Assembly (NCBI GenBank): GCA_019244055.1
Contig: JAFATG010000207.1
Coordinates: 1 to 37,162, forward strand
Source: Acidobacteriaceae bacterium
Lineage (GTDB): Bacteria > Acidobacteriota > Terriglobia > Bryobacterales > Bryobacteraceae
Reading direction: 5' to 3'
DNA length: 37,162 bases
Positions 1 to 7,370 of this stretch are shown piece after piece. Below the pieces are notes generated by a model. It made no database searches and had not been told where the DNA came from. It was given only the letters and a program-made list of their open reading frames with translations. A program made the position numbers and the translations under genes. The stretch's first letter is position 1, and each line of letters opens with the position of its first letter.

Positions 1-143
1 GGGAGCCCGTACGGTCCTGATGCAGCTCCCCTTCAGGGATCAAGGCGATTCCCCTTGGTCGTTGCAAACGATTTAGGAATAGCCGAACGGCTCTACACCA
101 GTCAATGTCAGCAACGCCGACTTCTCGTCAAAGTGGATTCGGG

Positions 144-193
144 AAACGCTACGGCGTTTGAACTAACTCGCTGACGCGAGGGACGCTACGCGT
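144..193. other. Cluster of three short hairpins
   Basis: Three perfect short inverted repeats sit within 50 bases. AAACGC at 144-149 pairs with GCGTTT at 154-159 around TACG, so on the plus strand it would form a C(UACG)G tetraloop, one of the extra-stable UNCG class. CTCGC at 167-171 pairs with GCGAG at 176-180 around TGAC. ACGC at 183-186 pairs with GCGT at 190-193 around TAC. Such spacing is suggestive of a structured transcript, but no known RNA family was recognised and no promoter or terminator was identified. Confidence 0.35.
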
Positions 194-401
194 GCGTGCT
201 GATACGGCAAACCGGTTAGCTGGGCGGTCGCGTCATTGAGGGATAATGAAGCTTCGCCGTGTCGCCCTTTATTGTGCTGCAGAAGTCGTTTCCCCCGGCT
301 CCGCAGATGAGCAAACGGCGGAAATCGATTGAATACCCATAGCGGTAGGTTGCCAAACTCGGCCGCATCCCTCGCAAACGTCAGCGAATTCCCTCAAACG
401 G

Positions 402-476
402 CCTTATCGAAAGTGAGCCAGCGCGCAGTTTTGGTCCGTGTCTCGACTCGGTATCGCTAGCTCACCTCCGATAAGG
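402..476. repeat. 22-base imperfect inverted repeat
   Basis: The arm 402-423 is complementary to 455-476 at 19 of 22 positions; the mismatches are 410/468, 412/466 and 419/459. The enclosed loop is 31 bases. The outer eight pairs (CCTTATCG with CGATAAGG) are perfect. Such an arm length is well beyond chance for a 75-base stretch. It could be the stem of a structured RNA, a REP-like or miniature mobile element, or a protein binding site. A partial copy of the right arm (CTCCGATAAG) recurs at 651-660, which points slightly towards a repeat family or binding motif. Confidence 0.5.
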
Positions 477-669
477 TACTAGCGTTTGGCGGTGCTAATC
501 TTGGCGTTATTCTCGCGCAATTGCGGATCACAGTGACTGTCCCGGGACCCCCATGAGTTGGGCCAGCCACCGTATGAACCGTCTCCACTCGTACATCACG
601 GCGAGAGGGTAGGAGATGTGGGGCGAGCACCGAATGTGACCCGGCACCGGCTCCGATAAGCTGGGTTCA

Positions 670-1496
670 ATGAGATACGGCTACGGAAATCCAACCGCTG
701 AAATGCAGGAAGCATTTACGGCGGCCACAAGGCTGCTCAATGAGCAAGACGATGCCTCGCTGAGATATGCAGCTCTTGAACTGCGTCGGTGTCTCGAAGC
801 TCTCGTTTATGAAAAGCTAAAAACCTACCGGGATGTGCTCCCCGAAGGCTCGGTCAGTAGATGGCAGCCACCACAGGCGTTCGAGGCGCTCATTGAAATC
901 GAACCGGAAGCGCAGGAAACCTATACATTGCCGTCGCGCCAGAAACAGAACCGGGAAAGCTTTCGGGCGCTCCGTTCCAGCAGATCGGGGTAGATGAGCG
1001 TCCGAACGCCAAATGGATAAAGAAGACGTGGCATAGCTTGGGTTCTCATCTTCATGCAGAGTGGCCGTTTGCTACTTCTAAGAAAGCGCAGGAATCACCG
1101 AGGCCATTTCTTGAAAAAACACTGGCTGACCTGGAGCCGCTGGCCAACAACTCTTTCTCGGGGACGATGAATAACGTTGTTGAGTTCTCGTGCCAAGGCT
1201 GTGAAGAAAGGGTCAAAGTACTGCTGAAGGCCATCGAGGCTAAACATCATGCCGCTTGCCTGACGTGTGGACTACGGTATAGGGCGGAAAAGGTCGATGA
1301 CGGATGGATGTTTTATCCGGACGAGCCACCATTTAACTGCGACTCCTGCGGCAACAAAACCTATGTTGCTTCTGGGCGCGTCAAGGTCGGGTACGAATTT
1401 CCTTGTCGGTCTTGTGGGCGAAAGTTCGTGATTGTGCGGTCTGATTGGCGGTATGCTCCGCTTGAAAAACTAGACCAAGAGGCAGAGCCGAAATGA
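670..1496 (+). pseudogene. Frameshifted zinc-ribbon protein
   Basis: Two abutting open frames read as one protein of about 275 residues. The first (670-993) has a helical N-terminal region rich in Leu, Glu and Arg, followed by a WQPPQAFEAL segment. The second, open from at least 900 in another frame, continues with text such as KWIKKTWHSLGSHLHAEWP and runs to 1496. The join needs a one-base loss (or two-base gain) between about 915 and 960. The C-terminal part carries two zinc-ribbon-like pairs of CxxC motifs: CQGC with CLTC, then CDSC with CRSC. I associate the N-terminal half with a hypothetical family but know no function for it. It could be a pseudogene, a sequencing error, or programmed frameshifting. 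It converges on the minus-strand HEPN-like cluster. Confidence 0.5.
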
Positions 1497-1555
1497 ACCC
1501 AGCGTGTTAAATGTTTTAGCAAGGCGGTTACTCAAGCTGCTCGCAAGGAACGTTT

Positions 1556-1672
1556 TCAATCCAGCGACACACCTTTGTCGCATTGCCCGCAGGTGAAAGC
1601 AAAGACCTTGGAAAATCCCTTAATGCGATTGCGATGACCGCAATGCGGGCAAATCTCGTCAGCCGAACCCAC
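1556..1672 (-). CDS. 38-residue zinc-ribbon micro-protein
   Basis: A very short frame begins at a GTG (1670-1672) whose first base is the last base of the stop codon of the upstream HEPN-like gene, giving a TAGTG overlap typical of translational coupling. The product holds two zinc-knuckle pairs, CPHC near residues 8-11 and CGQC near 28-31, separated by 16 residues. This is the spacing of a compact zinc ribbon, and it nearly fills the protein. Coding is supported by the Cys pairs and the junction. It could instead be the detached C-terminal zinc ribbon of the upstream protein, read through by recoding. No function can be assigned. Confidence 0.45.
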   Translation of the reverse strand: MGSADEICPHCGHRNRIKGFSKVFAFTCGQCDKGVSLD

Positions 1673-2271
1673 TAATAGCTCCAATCGTCATAGCTATATG
1701 GGTAAGGCAGCGATGTTTCGATAGAAGTTAGAAGTTCCCTGTAACGACGTATAGCTGAGAAGTATTCATCCACAGTGCCGATGGGCTTATCCGCGAAGGC
1801 ATGGATTGCGTTACGCCTCGCTTGTGTCTCTTCGATGAAATCGTGATGGGCCGCGAGTATATCGCCTTTCTGAAGGAACTGCTTGATGCCTTCGAATTTT
1901 AGGGTGTTGGGAGGGATGGGAGCGCCTTTCTTGCAGACAGGCGCGTTCGCGTCCTTAAGATAGTCATGCAGGTAAACACATAAGAAAAGTTTTAGGGTTC
2001 CTTCAACGAGTGTTCCCAAGTGCGCCCAAGCTAGTATCAGGACTGCTGGCTCGTTCGGATGCGCCTGCACTTCCTCGACGCGCGCCCTTAACGTTCGGCT
2101 AAAAGAAGCAAGCCAGTCTAGGCGGGATTTAGAGAGAATCTCTGCGGCTTCCTTCGGTGCCCAGCCATGGGAATGCGCCCAGAACTTCGTCGCTTGCTCT
2201 GTTATCGCCGCAATCTTCCGGAGATGGTCATCTATCGTTTCGGTATAGCCGATCTCGAACCACTCAGCCAT
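1672..2271 (-). CDS. HEPN-like hypothetical protein
   Basis: A 199-residue, predominantly helical soluble protein with no signal peptide. Near residues 155-165 it carries the segment TQARRNAIHAF, which contains R-x4-H in the RNxxHxF style of HEPN domains. HEPN proteins include many RNases of toxin-antitoxin, CRISPR and abortive-infection systems, and also non-catalytic helical domains. The ATG at 2271 overlaps the end of a 55-residue upstream frame by eight bases, and the stop overlaps a downstream zinc-ribbon micro-ORF by one base, so the three look co-translated. The C-terminus is Tyr/Ser rich (YPYSYDDWSY). The HEPN call rests on one motif and the helical character; nuclease activity is inference. 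Confidence 0.55.
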   Translation of the reverse strand: MAEWFEIGYTETIDDHLRKIAAITEQATKFWAHSHGWAPKEAAEILSKSRLDWLASFSRTLRARVEEVQAHPNEPAVLILAWAHLGTLVEGTLKLFLCVYLHDYLKDANAPVCKKGAPIPPNTLKFEGIKQFLQKGDILAAHHDFIEETQARRNAIHAFADKPIGTVDEYFSAIRRYRELLTSIETSLPYPYSYDDWSY

Positions 2272-2431
2272 GCAGAACCACTTTAGCGGCTGTTTGCACT
2301 GGTTCTTTCAACGGAGGAGTTCCGGGAGTTCCGGGACAGTCACCATGATTCCGCATGGCAGTTGGACGTAAAACGCGCTGGTCGTAGAAGTGGTCCGCCT
2401 TTTCGAAAATTGTGTCTTGTTGGTCGGCCAT
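2264..2431 (-). CDS. Possible 55-residue protein upstream of the HEPN-like gene
   Basis: An ATG at 2431 opens a 55-codon frame ending at TGA 2264-2266, overlapping the ATG of the HEPN-like gene by eight bases. The product is hydrophilic and begins MADQQDTIFEKADHFYDQRV, with a GTPGTP repeat encoded by a duplicated CCGGAACTC-type unit near 2320-2336. The ribosome-binding site is weak. The same frame is open upstream back to a stop at 2474-2476 and then resembles a decayed gene, so this may be only the surviving 3' end of that gene rather than an independent antitoxin-like partner. Confidence 0.3.
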   Translation of the reverse strand: MADQQDTIFEKADHFYDQRVLRPTAMRNHGDCPGTPGTPPLKEPVQTAAKVVLHG

Positions 2432-2602
2432 CCCGAGAATGTCAACGATGCTGGTGGCCGCCGAGCGCAGATTTCAGTTCACGCATCGCGAACCAATCCG
2501 CGTCAAGCCGGCGGGTGGCTAACGCACGTCATCGGCCTCGGCGGTCCGAAAGCCCATCTCGAGCAGCAAGACTAAAACCTTGGCCTCCGCGTCGCCGAAC
2601 GG
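2432..2602 (-). pseudogene. Decayed coding remnant
   Basis: Reading the minus strand from 2602 gives a plausible protein segment (GDAEAKVLVLLLEMGF and on) that stops at 2519-2521. A neighbouring frame then continues as RALATRRLDADWFAMREL, and from about 2473 the first frame resumes as RSAATSIVDILG, running into the 55-residue frame below. So the first and last segments share one frame broken by two stops (2519-2521, 2474-2476), as expected from compensating indels. The pattern resembles the C-terminal tail of Rpn/PD-(D/E)XK transposase-like proteins, but that is a weak resemblance from memory. 2603-2770 shows nothing recognisable. Confidence 0.3.
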
Positions 2603-2790
2603 TCAGTCACAACAAGCAACACGCCCGCAAAATATCGCTAGCCCGCTCGGCTGATTCGACTTAACCCCACTCTCGCCACCAATCCCGATCCGTTTCGAGC
2701 CTTCTCCATGCTATTGTCTGGCAGGCTCAACAGAACCCCGACCGGCTAGGGAGGGATTCTTTTGGGCCATTTCCATTTCAGGAGCTCACC

Positions 2791-3483
2791 ATGGCAACCG
2801 AGGCCCAAATCGCAGCAAATCAAAAGAACGCGCAGCTCTCAACCGGACCCACCAGTCAAACGGGCAAAGCGAAATCTTCCCTAAACGCCGTCAAAACAGG
2901 ACTCACCGGCCGCACCGTTCTGCTGCCCAGTGACGACGCCGCTCTCTACGAAGCTCACGTCGCTGAGTTCATGAGAGTCTGGCAGCCGGTCGATGACAAT
3001 GAGCGCAACCTCGTCCAATCGCTCGCTGACACCGAATGGAGACTGCTCCGCATCCCTGCTCTCGAAATGGGCATCTACGCAATCGGTCGCCTCGAATTCG
3101 CCGGAGAATTCGCCAATGAGGACGAAGCGACCCGCAAGCATCTCGTCGAAGCCAAGGTTTTCCTCGCATATCGCAAAGATCTGAACAATCTGAGCATTCA
3201 GGAATCCAGGCTCCGCCGCCAGCGCGAGAAGGACACCCAGACCCTCAACGAAATTCAGGGTGAGCGCAAGCGCCAGGCCCAGAAGCGGCTGACCCAAGCC
3301 GCTAAGCTTTACATGCTGGCAGTGCAGGAAGACACTCGGGATCAGTTCAACTTAGGCGATTTTGGGTTCGAATTTACATTGGAACAAATCGAGGTCCGTG
3401 CCCTCGAGTTGAGGCCTGATCTGTTTGCGGCCTATGAGCGCGAACAGGCCGAGTTGGCCCGCAACCGCAAAAAGATCGCCTGA
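2791..3483 (+). CDS. Acidobacterial hypothetical protein (NAxKTGLTGR-type N-terminus)
   Basis: A 230-residue soluble protein with a good ribosome-binding site (AGGAG seven bases before the ATG). The N-terminus, MATEAQIAANQKNAQLSTGP followed by a GKAKSSLNAVKTGLTGR-like stretch, is a signature I associate with a large family of unknown function in Acidobacteriota and Planctomycetota, often present in several copies per genome. The middle is charged and probably forms long helices or a coiled coil (residues about 130-175, rich in Arg, Gln, Glu and Lys). No catalytic motif, membrane segment or signal peptide is visible. A DNA-associated role is possible from the basic N-terminus but is only a guess. 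Confidence 0.7.
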   Translation: MATEAQIAANQKNAQLSTGPTSQTGKAKSSLNAVKTGLTGRTVLLPSDDAALYEAHVAEFMRVWQPVDDNERNLVQSLADTEWRLLRIPALEMGIYAIGRLEFAGEFANEDEATRKHLVEAKVFLAYRKDLNNLSIQESRLRRQREKDTQTLNEIQGERKRQAQKRLTQAAKLYMLAVQEDTRDQFNLGDFGFEFTLEQIEVRALELRPDLFAAYEREQAELARNRKKIA

Positions 3484-3532
3484 AATCTCGAGGTTGCCTC
3501 GCATAGTTGAAAATAAGACAAGATCCTTATTT

Positions 3533-4219
3533 ATGCGCGAAAAGATAATCGTGGCCCTGGCGGTCGCCGCTGCCGGGCTGCTCGCCTACGATCTGTATCA
3601 GATCTTCCTCGTTCTTCCGGATGAAGCGATGCAGGGCGCGATTTACCGCATCATCTTTTTCCACGTGCCCGCTGCGATCACCGGAATGATCGGCTACTTC
3701 GTCGCGCTGACGCTTAGCATTCTGTATCTGTCTTCCGGCAAATTGCGCTTCGATTCCGTGGCCGCGTCGGTCATCGAAGTTTCAGTTGTATTCTCTGTTG
3801 TCAATATTGTCACCGGAAGTATATGGGCGCGTATCATCTGGGGTGTGTGGTGGACCTGGGATTACCGGCTGACCTCTCAGCTCGTCTGCATTCTGATCTT
3901 CGCCGGTTACCTGATGATGCGCCGGGCCATTGAAGAACCGACGCAACGCGCGCGCCTCTCCGCTGCGCTCTGTATCTTCGGCTGCATCGACGTCGTGATT
4001 GTCTGGAAATCCATCGAATGGTTCCGCAATCTGCACCCCGGCCCCGTTCTCAGCATCCGCACCGGCGGCGGAAACATCGACCCCGCTATGGAACGGATGA
4101 TCTATTTCAATTTGCTCGCAATTCTGATGATTGCAGCCGCGCTCGTGCTGATTCGTACGCGGCAGGAGACCACCGCGCGTGAGATCGATTCCTTGCGCCG
4201 GCTCGCGCACGCCGCTTAG
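3533..4219 (+). CDS. ccmC: Cytochrome c maturation protein CcmC (haem handling)
   Basis: A 228-residue integral membrane protein with about six hydrophobic segments. CcmC delivers haem to the chaperone CcmE at the outer face of the cytoplasmic membrane during c-type cytochrome biogenesis. The tryptophan-rich motif WGVWWTWDYRLTS (about residues 102-114) and the flanking histidines (FFHVPAA near residue 44; NLHPGP near 166) are the haem-binding hallmarks of the CcmC/CcmF/CcsA family. The ATG at 3533 fits the family length; the frame is open further upstream but overlaps the previous gene. It is followed 14 bases later by a ccmD-like gene. ccmA, ccmB, ccmE and ccmF are not in this window. Confidence 0.88.
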   Translation: MREKIIVALAVAAAGLLAYDLYQIFLVLPDEAMQGAIYRIIFFHVPAAITGMIGYFVALTLSILYLSSGKLRFDSVAASVIEVSVVFSVVNIVTGSIWARIIWGVWWTWDYRLTSQLVCILIFAGYLMMRRAIEEPTQRARLSAALCIFGCIDVVIVWKSIEWFRNLHPGPVLSIRTGGGNIDPAMERMIYFNLLAILMIAAALVLIRTRQETTAREIDSLRRLAHAA

Positions 4220-4233
4220 TTAAAGGAAATTCA

Positions 4234-4419
4234 ATGGACGCTCGCAATTTCACCTTCATGTTTTATGGCTTTCTTGCCGCGTGGCTGATTGTCCTGGTGT
4301 ACGTCATCAGTCTAGCCCGCCGCGGGGCCCGCCTTAGAAAAGAACTGGATGACGTCAGGCGGCTGGTTCACTCGAACCAAAGTTCTCAAACCTCAGGCCT
4401 CGAGGAGCGCGTCCGATAA
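4234..4419 (+). CDS. CcmD-like small membrane protein
   Basis: A 61-residue protein with one transmembrane helix (about residues 10-27, YGFLAAWLIVLVYVISLA) followed by a basic, then helical cytoplasmic tail (ARRGARLRKELDDVRRL). This is the build of CcmD, which stabilises the CcmABC haem-release complex. An AAGGAAA ribosome-binding site lies just before the ATG. Position directly after ccmC supports the call; sequence similarity alone is uninformative for such short proteins. Confidence 0.72.
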   Translation: MDARNFTFMFYGFLAAWLIVLVYVISLARRGARLRKELDDVRRLVHSNQSSQTSGLEERVR

Positions 4420-4462
4420 GCGCTCAGCGGCGCTACGGCATAACGTTACAATTCGAACATCC

Positions 4463-7333
4463 ATGCTGCTCCGGGTACTCGTTGCATTCTGTCTGCTGTG
4501 CCCGCTCTTCGGACAGAAGCGAGCATTCACTCCGGACGACTACGATGATTGGCGTCATATCCAAAACCAGCAGCTTTCGAACGACGGTCACTATCTCGCC
4601 TATGCTGTGTTTCCGCAGCAGGGTGACGGCGAACTGATCGTCCGCGACCTCGTAACCGGCAAGGAATTGCATGAGCCAATCGGCGAATTGCCTCCGCCCC
4701 CGAGGCCGAACTTCGCGAATCCTCCTACGGGTGAGACTCCTGCTCCGCCGCCGCCCGGCATCGCGGTAAGATTTACTCCCGACAGCGGTACGCTCGTTGT
4801 TTCTACCTTCGCTCCGCGCGCCGAAGTCGAAAAAGCGAAGCGCGAGAAGAGGAAACCGGAAGACATGCCGAAGGGCGATATTGTCGTCATTACTCTCGGT
4901 TTCGGCTCGGTGTTCCGCGCTCCTGGCGTAAAAAACTTTCAAGTGCCGTCTGCTGCGAGTGGCTGGGTCGCTTACTTGCAAATTCCGGAGAAGCTCGCGA
5001 CGGAAATCAAGCCGATCCAAGAACCAGCTCAAAAATCAGACACGCCGAAACCGAAAAAGGTCGAAGCGGGCGACTTGGTCCTTCGGAACCTGGGCGATGG
5101 CACGGAGCGCCGGTTTTCGGGCGTATCCGAATACAGTTTTACGCGCGATGCCAAGTTCCTGGTGTATGCCGTGGGGATCGAGAAAAGCGAAACCGCTGGC
5201 GTCTACAGCGTGACACCTGGCTCTTCTTCCAGTCCCACCACCTTGCTCGCAGGGAAGGGCAAATATGAAAAGCTTGTCTGGGATGAAGATCAGACCCGGC
5301 TCGCCTTCCTCAGCGATCGCGATGACGCCTTAGCCCGGCAGCCTCGCTTCAAACTGTACACCTGGGATCGCCACTCAGCCGCGGCAGTCGCCGTAGTTTC
5401 TGCCGCCACGCCCGGCTTCCCTGCGGGTTGGATCCTTTCTGAACATGGAAACATAACGATCGCGAAAGGCGGCGATCGGATATTCTTCGGCACTGCACCC
5501 CGCCGTGCGGGCGTGAAGCTCCCCGACGATATTCCAGCCGACGAGCGCGTTTCCGTCGATCTCTGGTCCTGGAAAGATGATTACATCCAGCCGATGCAGA
5601 AAGTTCGCGCTGCCGTCGAGCGCGATCGCTCCTACGTCGCTGTTTATGGTTGTGCCGAGAAAAGGCCCCTGCAACTTGCCGGCTTGGCAATGAATGAGGT
5701 CATTCCAAATGAGGACGGCACTTTCGCAATTGGCAATGATGACCGAGCCTACCGCCGTATGCCGGAGTACGACACAAGTTATGCGGATTCGTATCTCGTC
5801 AATACCGCGACAGGTGCGCGCAAGCTTATCGCCAGAAAGCATATCGGCCGCCTCAACTGGTCCCCGGATGGTCGGCACGCCATCTACTACGACGGCAAAG
5901 ACTGGATCGCAATCACACCTCCTTCCGCCGATTCCGTTAATTTAACTGCAAAACTCGGCGTTGCGATGGGGAACGAGCTTCACGATACCCCGAGTTATCC
6001 GCCCGCGTATGGTCTTGCGGGCTGGACCAAAGATGGCAAGAATGCCCTGATCAATGACCGCTTCGATATATGGCAATGCACGCTGGACGGAACTTCTGCC
6101 GTCAACATCACCCATGGCCTCGGCCGCAAAGAGCACGTTGTCTTTCGTATCGTTCGTTTTCGTTTTGATGATGATCCGGAATCGCGCTGGATTGATCCCG
6201 CGAAACCCCTGCTCCTTCGCGCCGAGAGCGACGACACGCATGACAGCGGGTTCTATGTCACCGCGCTGAATGCATCCGCCGCTCCAACCAGGCTCGTCAT
6301 GCAGGCAAAGGATTTCGTGCTACCTATCAAGGCCCATGACGCCGAAGTCTACGTGACGGCCGCCGGCACGTTCTCTGAGTACCCTGACCTTGTGGTCACT
6401 GACGGGACATTTCACGACCTGAACAGGGTCAGCAACGCGAATCCCCAGCTTGCGAATTTCCTATGGGGCACCGCCGAGCTGCTTCCATACGCCAGTGACG
6501 ACGGTATCCCGCTGAAGGCGATTCTCTACAAACCGGCAAATTTCGATCCCCACAAGCATTACCCAATGCTGGTGTACATTTACGAGCGCCTCTCGCAAAA
6601 TGTCCATCATTTTCTTGAGCCGCGTCCGGCTAATGTTATCAGCCCCTCTCAGTACGCGAGTAATGGATACCTGGTGCTCGAGCCTGACATCACTTACCAA
6701 ATCGGCTCGCCGGGCGAAAGCGCGTTGCATTGCGTCCTTCCGGCTATTCAAGCGGTAGTGGACTTAGGTTTCGTGGATGAAAAAGCCATCGGCATACAGG
6801 GCCATAGTTGGGGCGGTTATCAGATCGCCTATATGGTCACGCGCACAAACCGTTTCCGCGCGGCGGCTGCTGGCGCGCCTGTCGCCGACATGATCAGCTC
6901 GTACGACGGTATTCGCTGGGGCCCGGGCACGCCGCGCCAGTTCCAGTACGAACACACCCAGAGCCGGATTGGCGGCACGCCTTGGGAATATCCGATGCGC
7001 TACATCGAGAACTCGCCTATCTTTATGGCGGACCATGTGACCACCCCGCTGCTGATGATTCAGAACGATGCCGACGACGCTGTGCCGTGGTACCAGGGCA
7101 TAGAGTTCTTTCTGGCGCTCCGCCGCTTAAACAGAGAAGTGTACATGTTCAGCTACAACGGAGAGCCGCATAATTTAAGGCGCCGTGCGAATCAGAAAGA
7201 CTACGCTCTTCGTCTCCAGCAGTTCTTCGACTATTACCTCAAGGGGGCGTCGAAACCGGACTGGATGGAGCACGGGATCCCTTACCTCGAGAAGCAAGGT
7301 GCAACCATCAGCGCGGATTCAGACCAACAGTGA
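4463..7333 (+). CDS. Secreted S9-family serine peptidase
   Basis: A 956-residue exported peptidase of the prolyl oligopeptidase / dipeptidyl aminopeptidase clan. The chosen ATG gives a signal peptide (MLLRVLVAFCLLCPLFGQ); the frame is open upstream but would overlap the ccmD-like gene. A long N-terminal part of about 650 residues is likely a beta-propeller (repeated WSPDGRHAIYYDGKDW-like segments), with Pro-rich inserts around residues 75-95. The C-terminal alpha/beta hydrolase domain has the nucleophile motif GHSWGGYQ (Ser about 782), an acid in NDADDAVPW (Asp about 871) and a histidine in GEPHN (about 903). Substrate is unknown; family members trim short peptides. Confidence 0.88.
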   Translation: MLLRVLVAFCLLCPLFGQKRAFTPDDYDDWRHIQNQQLSNDGHYLAYAVFPQQGDGELIVRDLVTGKELHEPIGELPPPPRPNFANPPTGETPAPPPPGIAVRFTPDSGTLVVSTFAPRAEVEKAKREKRKPEDMPKGDIVVITLGFGSVFRAPGVKNFQVPSAASGWVAYLQIPEKLATEIKPIQEPAQKSDTPKPKKVEAGDLVLRNLGDGTERRFSGVSEYSFTRDAKFLVYAVGIEKSETAGVYSVTPGSSSSPTTLLAGKGKYEKLVWDEDQTRLAFLSDRDDALARQPRFKLYTWDRHSAAAVAVVSAATPGFPAGWILSEHGNITIAKGGDRIFFGTAPRRAGVKLPDDIPADERVSVDLWSWKDDYIQPMQKVRAAVERDRSYVAVYGCAEKRPLQLAGLAMNEVIPNEDGTFAIGNDDRAYRRMPEYDTSYADSYLVNTATGARKLIARKHIGRLNWSPDGRHAIYYDGKDWIAITPPSADSVNLTAKLGVAMGNELHDTPSYPPAYGLAGWTKDGKNALINDRFDIWQCTLDGTSAVNITHGLGRKEHVVFRIVRFRFDDDPESRWIDPAKPLLLRAESDDTHDSGFYVTALNASAAPTRLVMQAKDFVLPIKAHDAEVYVTAAGTFSEYPDLVVTDGTFHDLNRVSNANPQLANFLWGTAELLPYASDDGIPLKAILYKPANFDPHKHYPMLVYIYERLSQNVHHFLEPRPANVISPSQYASNGYLVLEPDITYQIGSPGESALHCVLPAIQAVVDLGFVDEKAIGIQGHSWGGYQIAYMVTRTNRFRAAAAGAPVADMISSYDGIRWGPGTPRQFQYEHTQSRIGGTPWEYPMRYIENSPIFMADHVTTPLLMIQNDADDAVPWYQGIEFFLALRRLNREVYMFSYNGEPHNLRRRANQKDYALRLQQFFDYYLKGASKPDWMEHGIPYLEKQGATISADSDQQ

Positions 7334-7370
7334 CTCGTCGAGAAACAAGGTCTCAATATCGTAGGGAATT

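Larger units (their letters stand above)
1..669. other. Gene-free, hairpin-rich left end
   Basis: No open reading frame of convincing length or composition lies in this stretch on either strand. It is unusually rich in inverted repeats. 1-6 pairs with 25-30 around the palindrome CCGTACGG at 7-14. Three small hairpins follow one another at 144-159, 167-180 and 183-193. A 22-base imperfect inverted repeat has arms at 402-423 and 455-476. The decamer CTCCGATAAG occurs at 466-475 and again at 651-660, just before the next gene. No tRNA T-loop or rRNA-like segment was recognised. It could hold a structured RNA, a degraded mobile element or the 3' flank of something beyond the window. Function unknown. 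Confidence 0.5.

Noticed and set aside
1-30. Resemblance of the CCGTACGGTCCTGA segment to the 3' end (domain V/VI) of a group II intron
   Set aside because: Only a short palindrome matches and the sequence upstream is outside the window; no reverse-transcriptase frame is visible.
2362-2664. Plus-strand frame of 100 residues (and shorter overlapping ones at 2157 and 2390)
   Set aside because: Very Arg/Ser/Pro-rich translation typical of antisense or non-coding GC-rich DNA; the minus strand gives better protein-like text here.
4405-4416. CCGATAAG-like match near the end of the ccmD-like gene, as a further copy of the left-end repeat
   Set aside because: It is part of the coding end (GTC CGA TAA) and the flanking bases do not match the repeat arms.
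4349-4462. Longer start for the S9 peptidase
   Set aside because: It would overlap the ccmD-like gene and remove the N-terminal signal peptide; ATG 4463 gives a proper leader.
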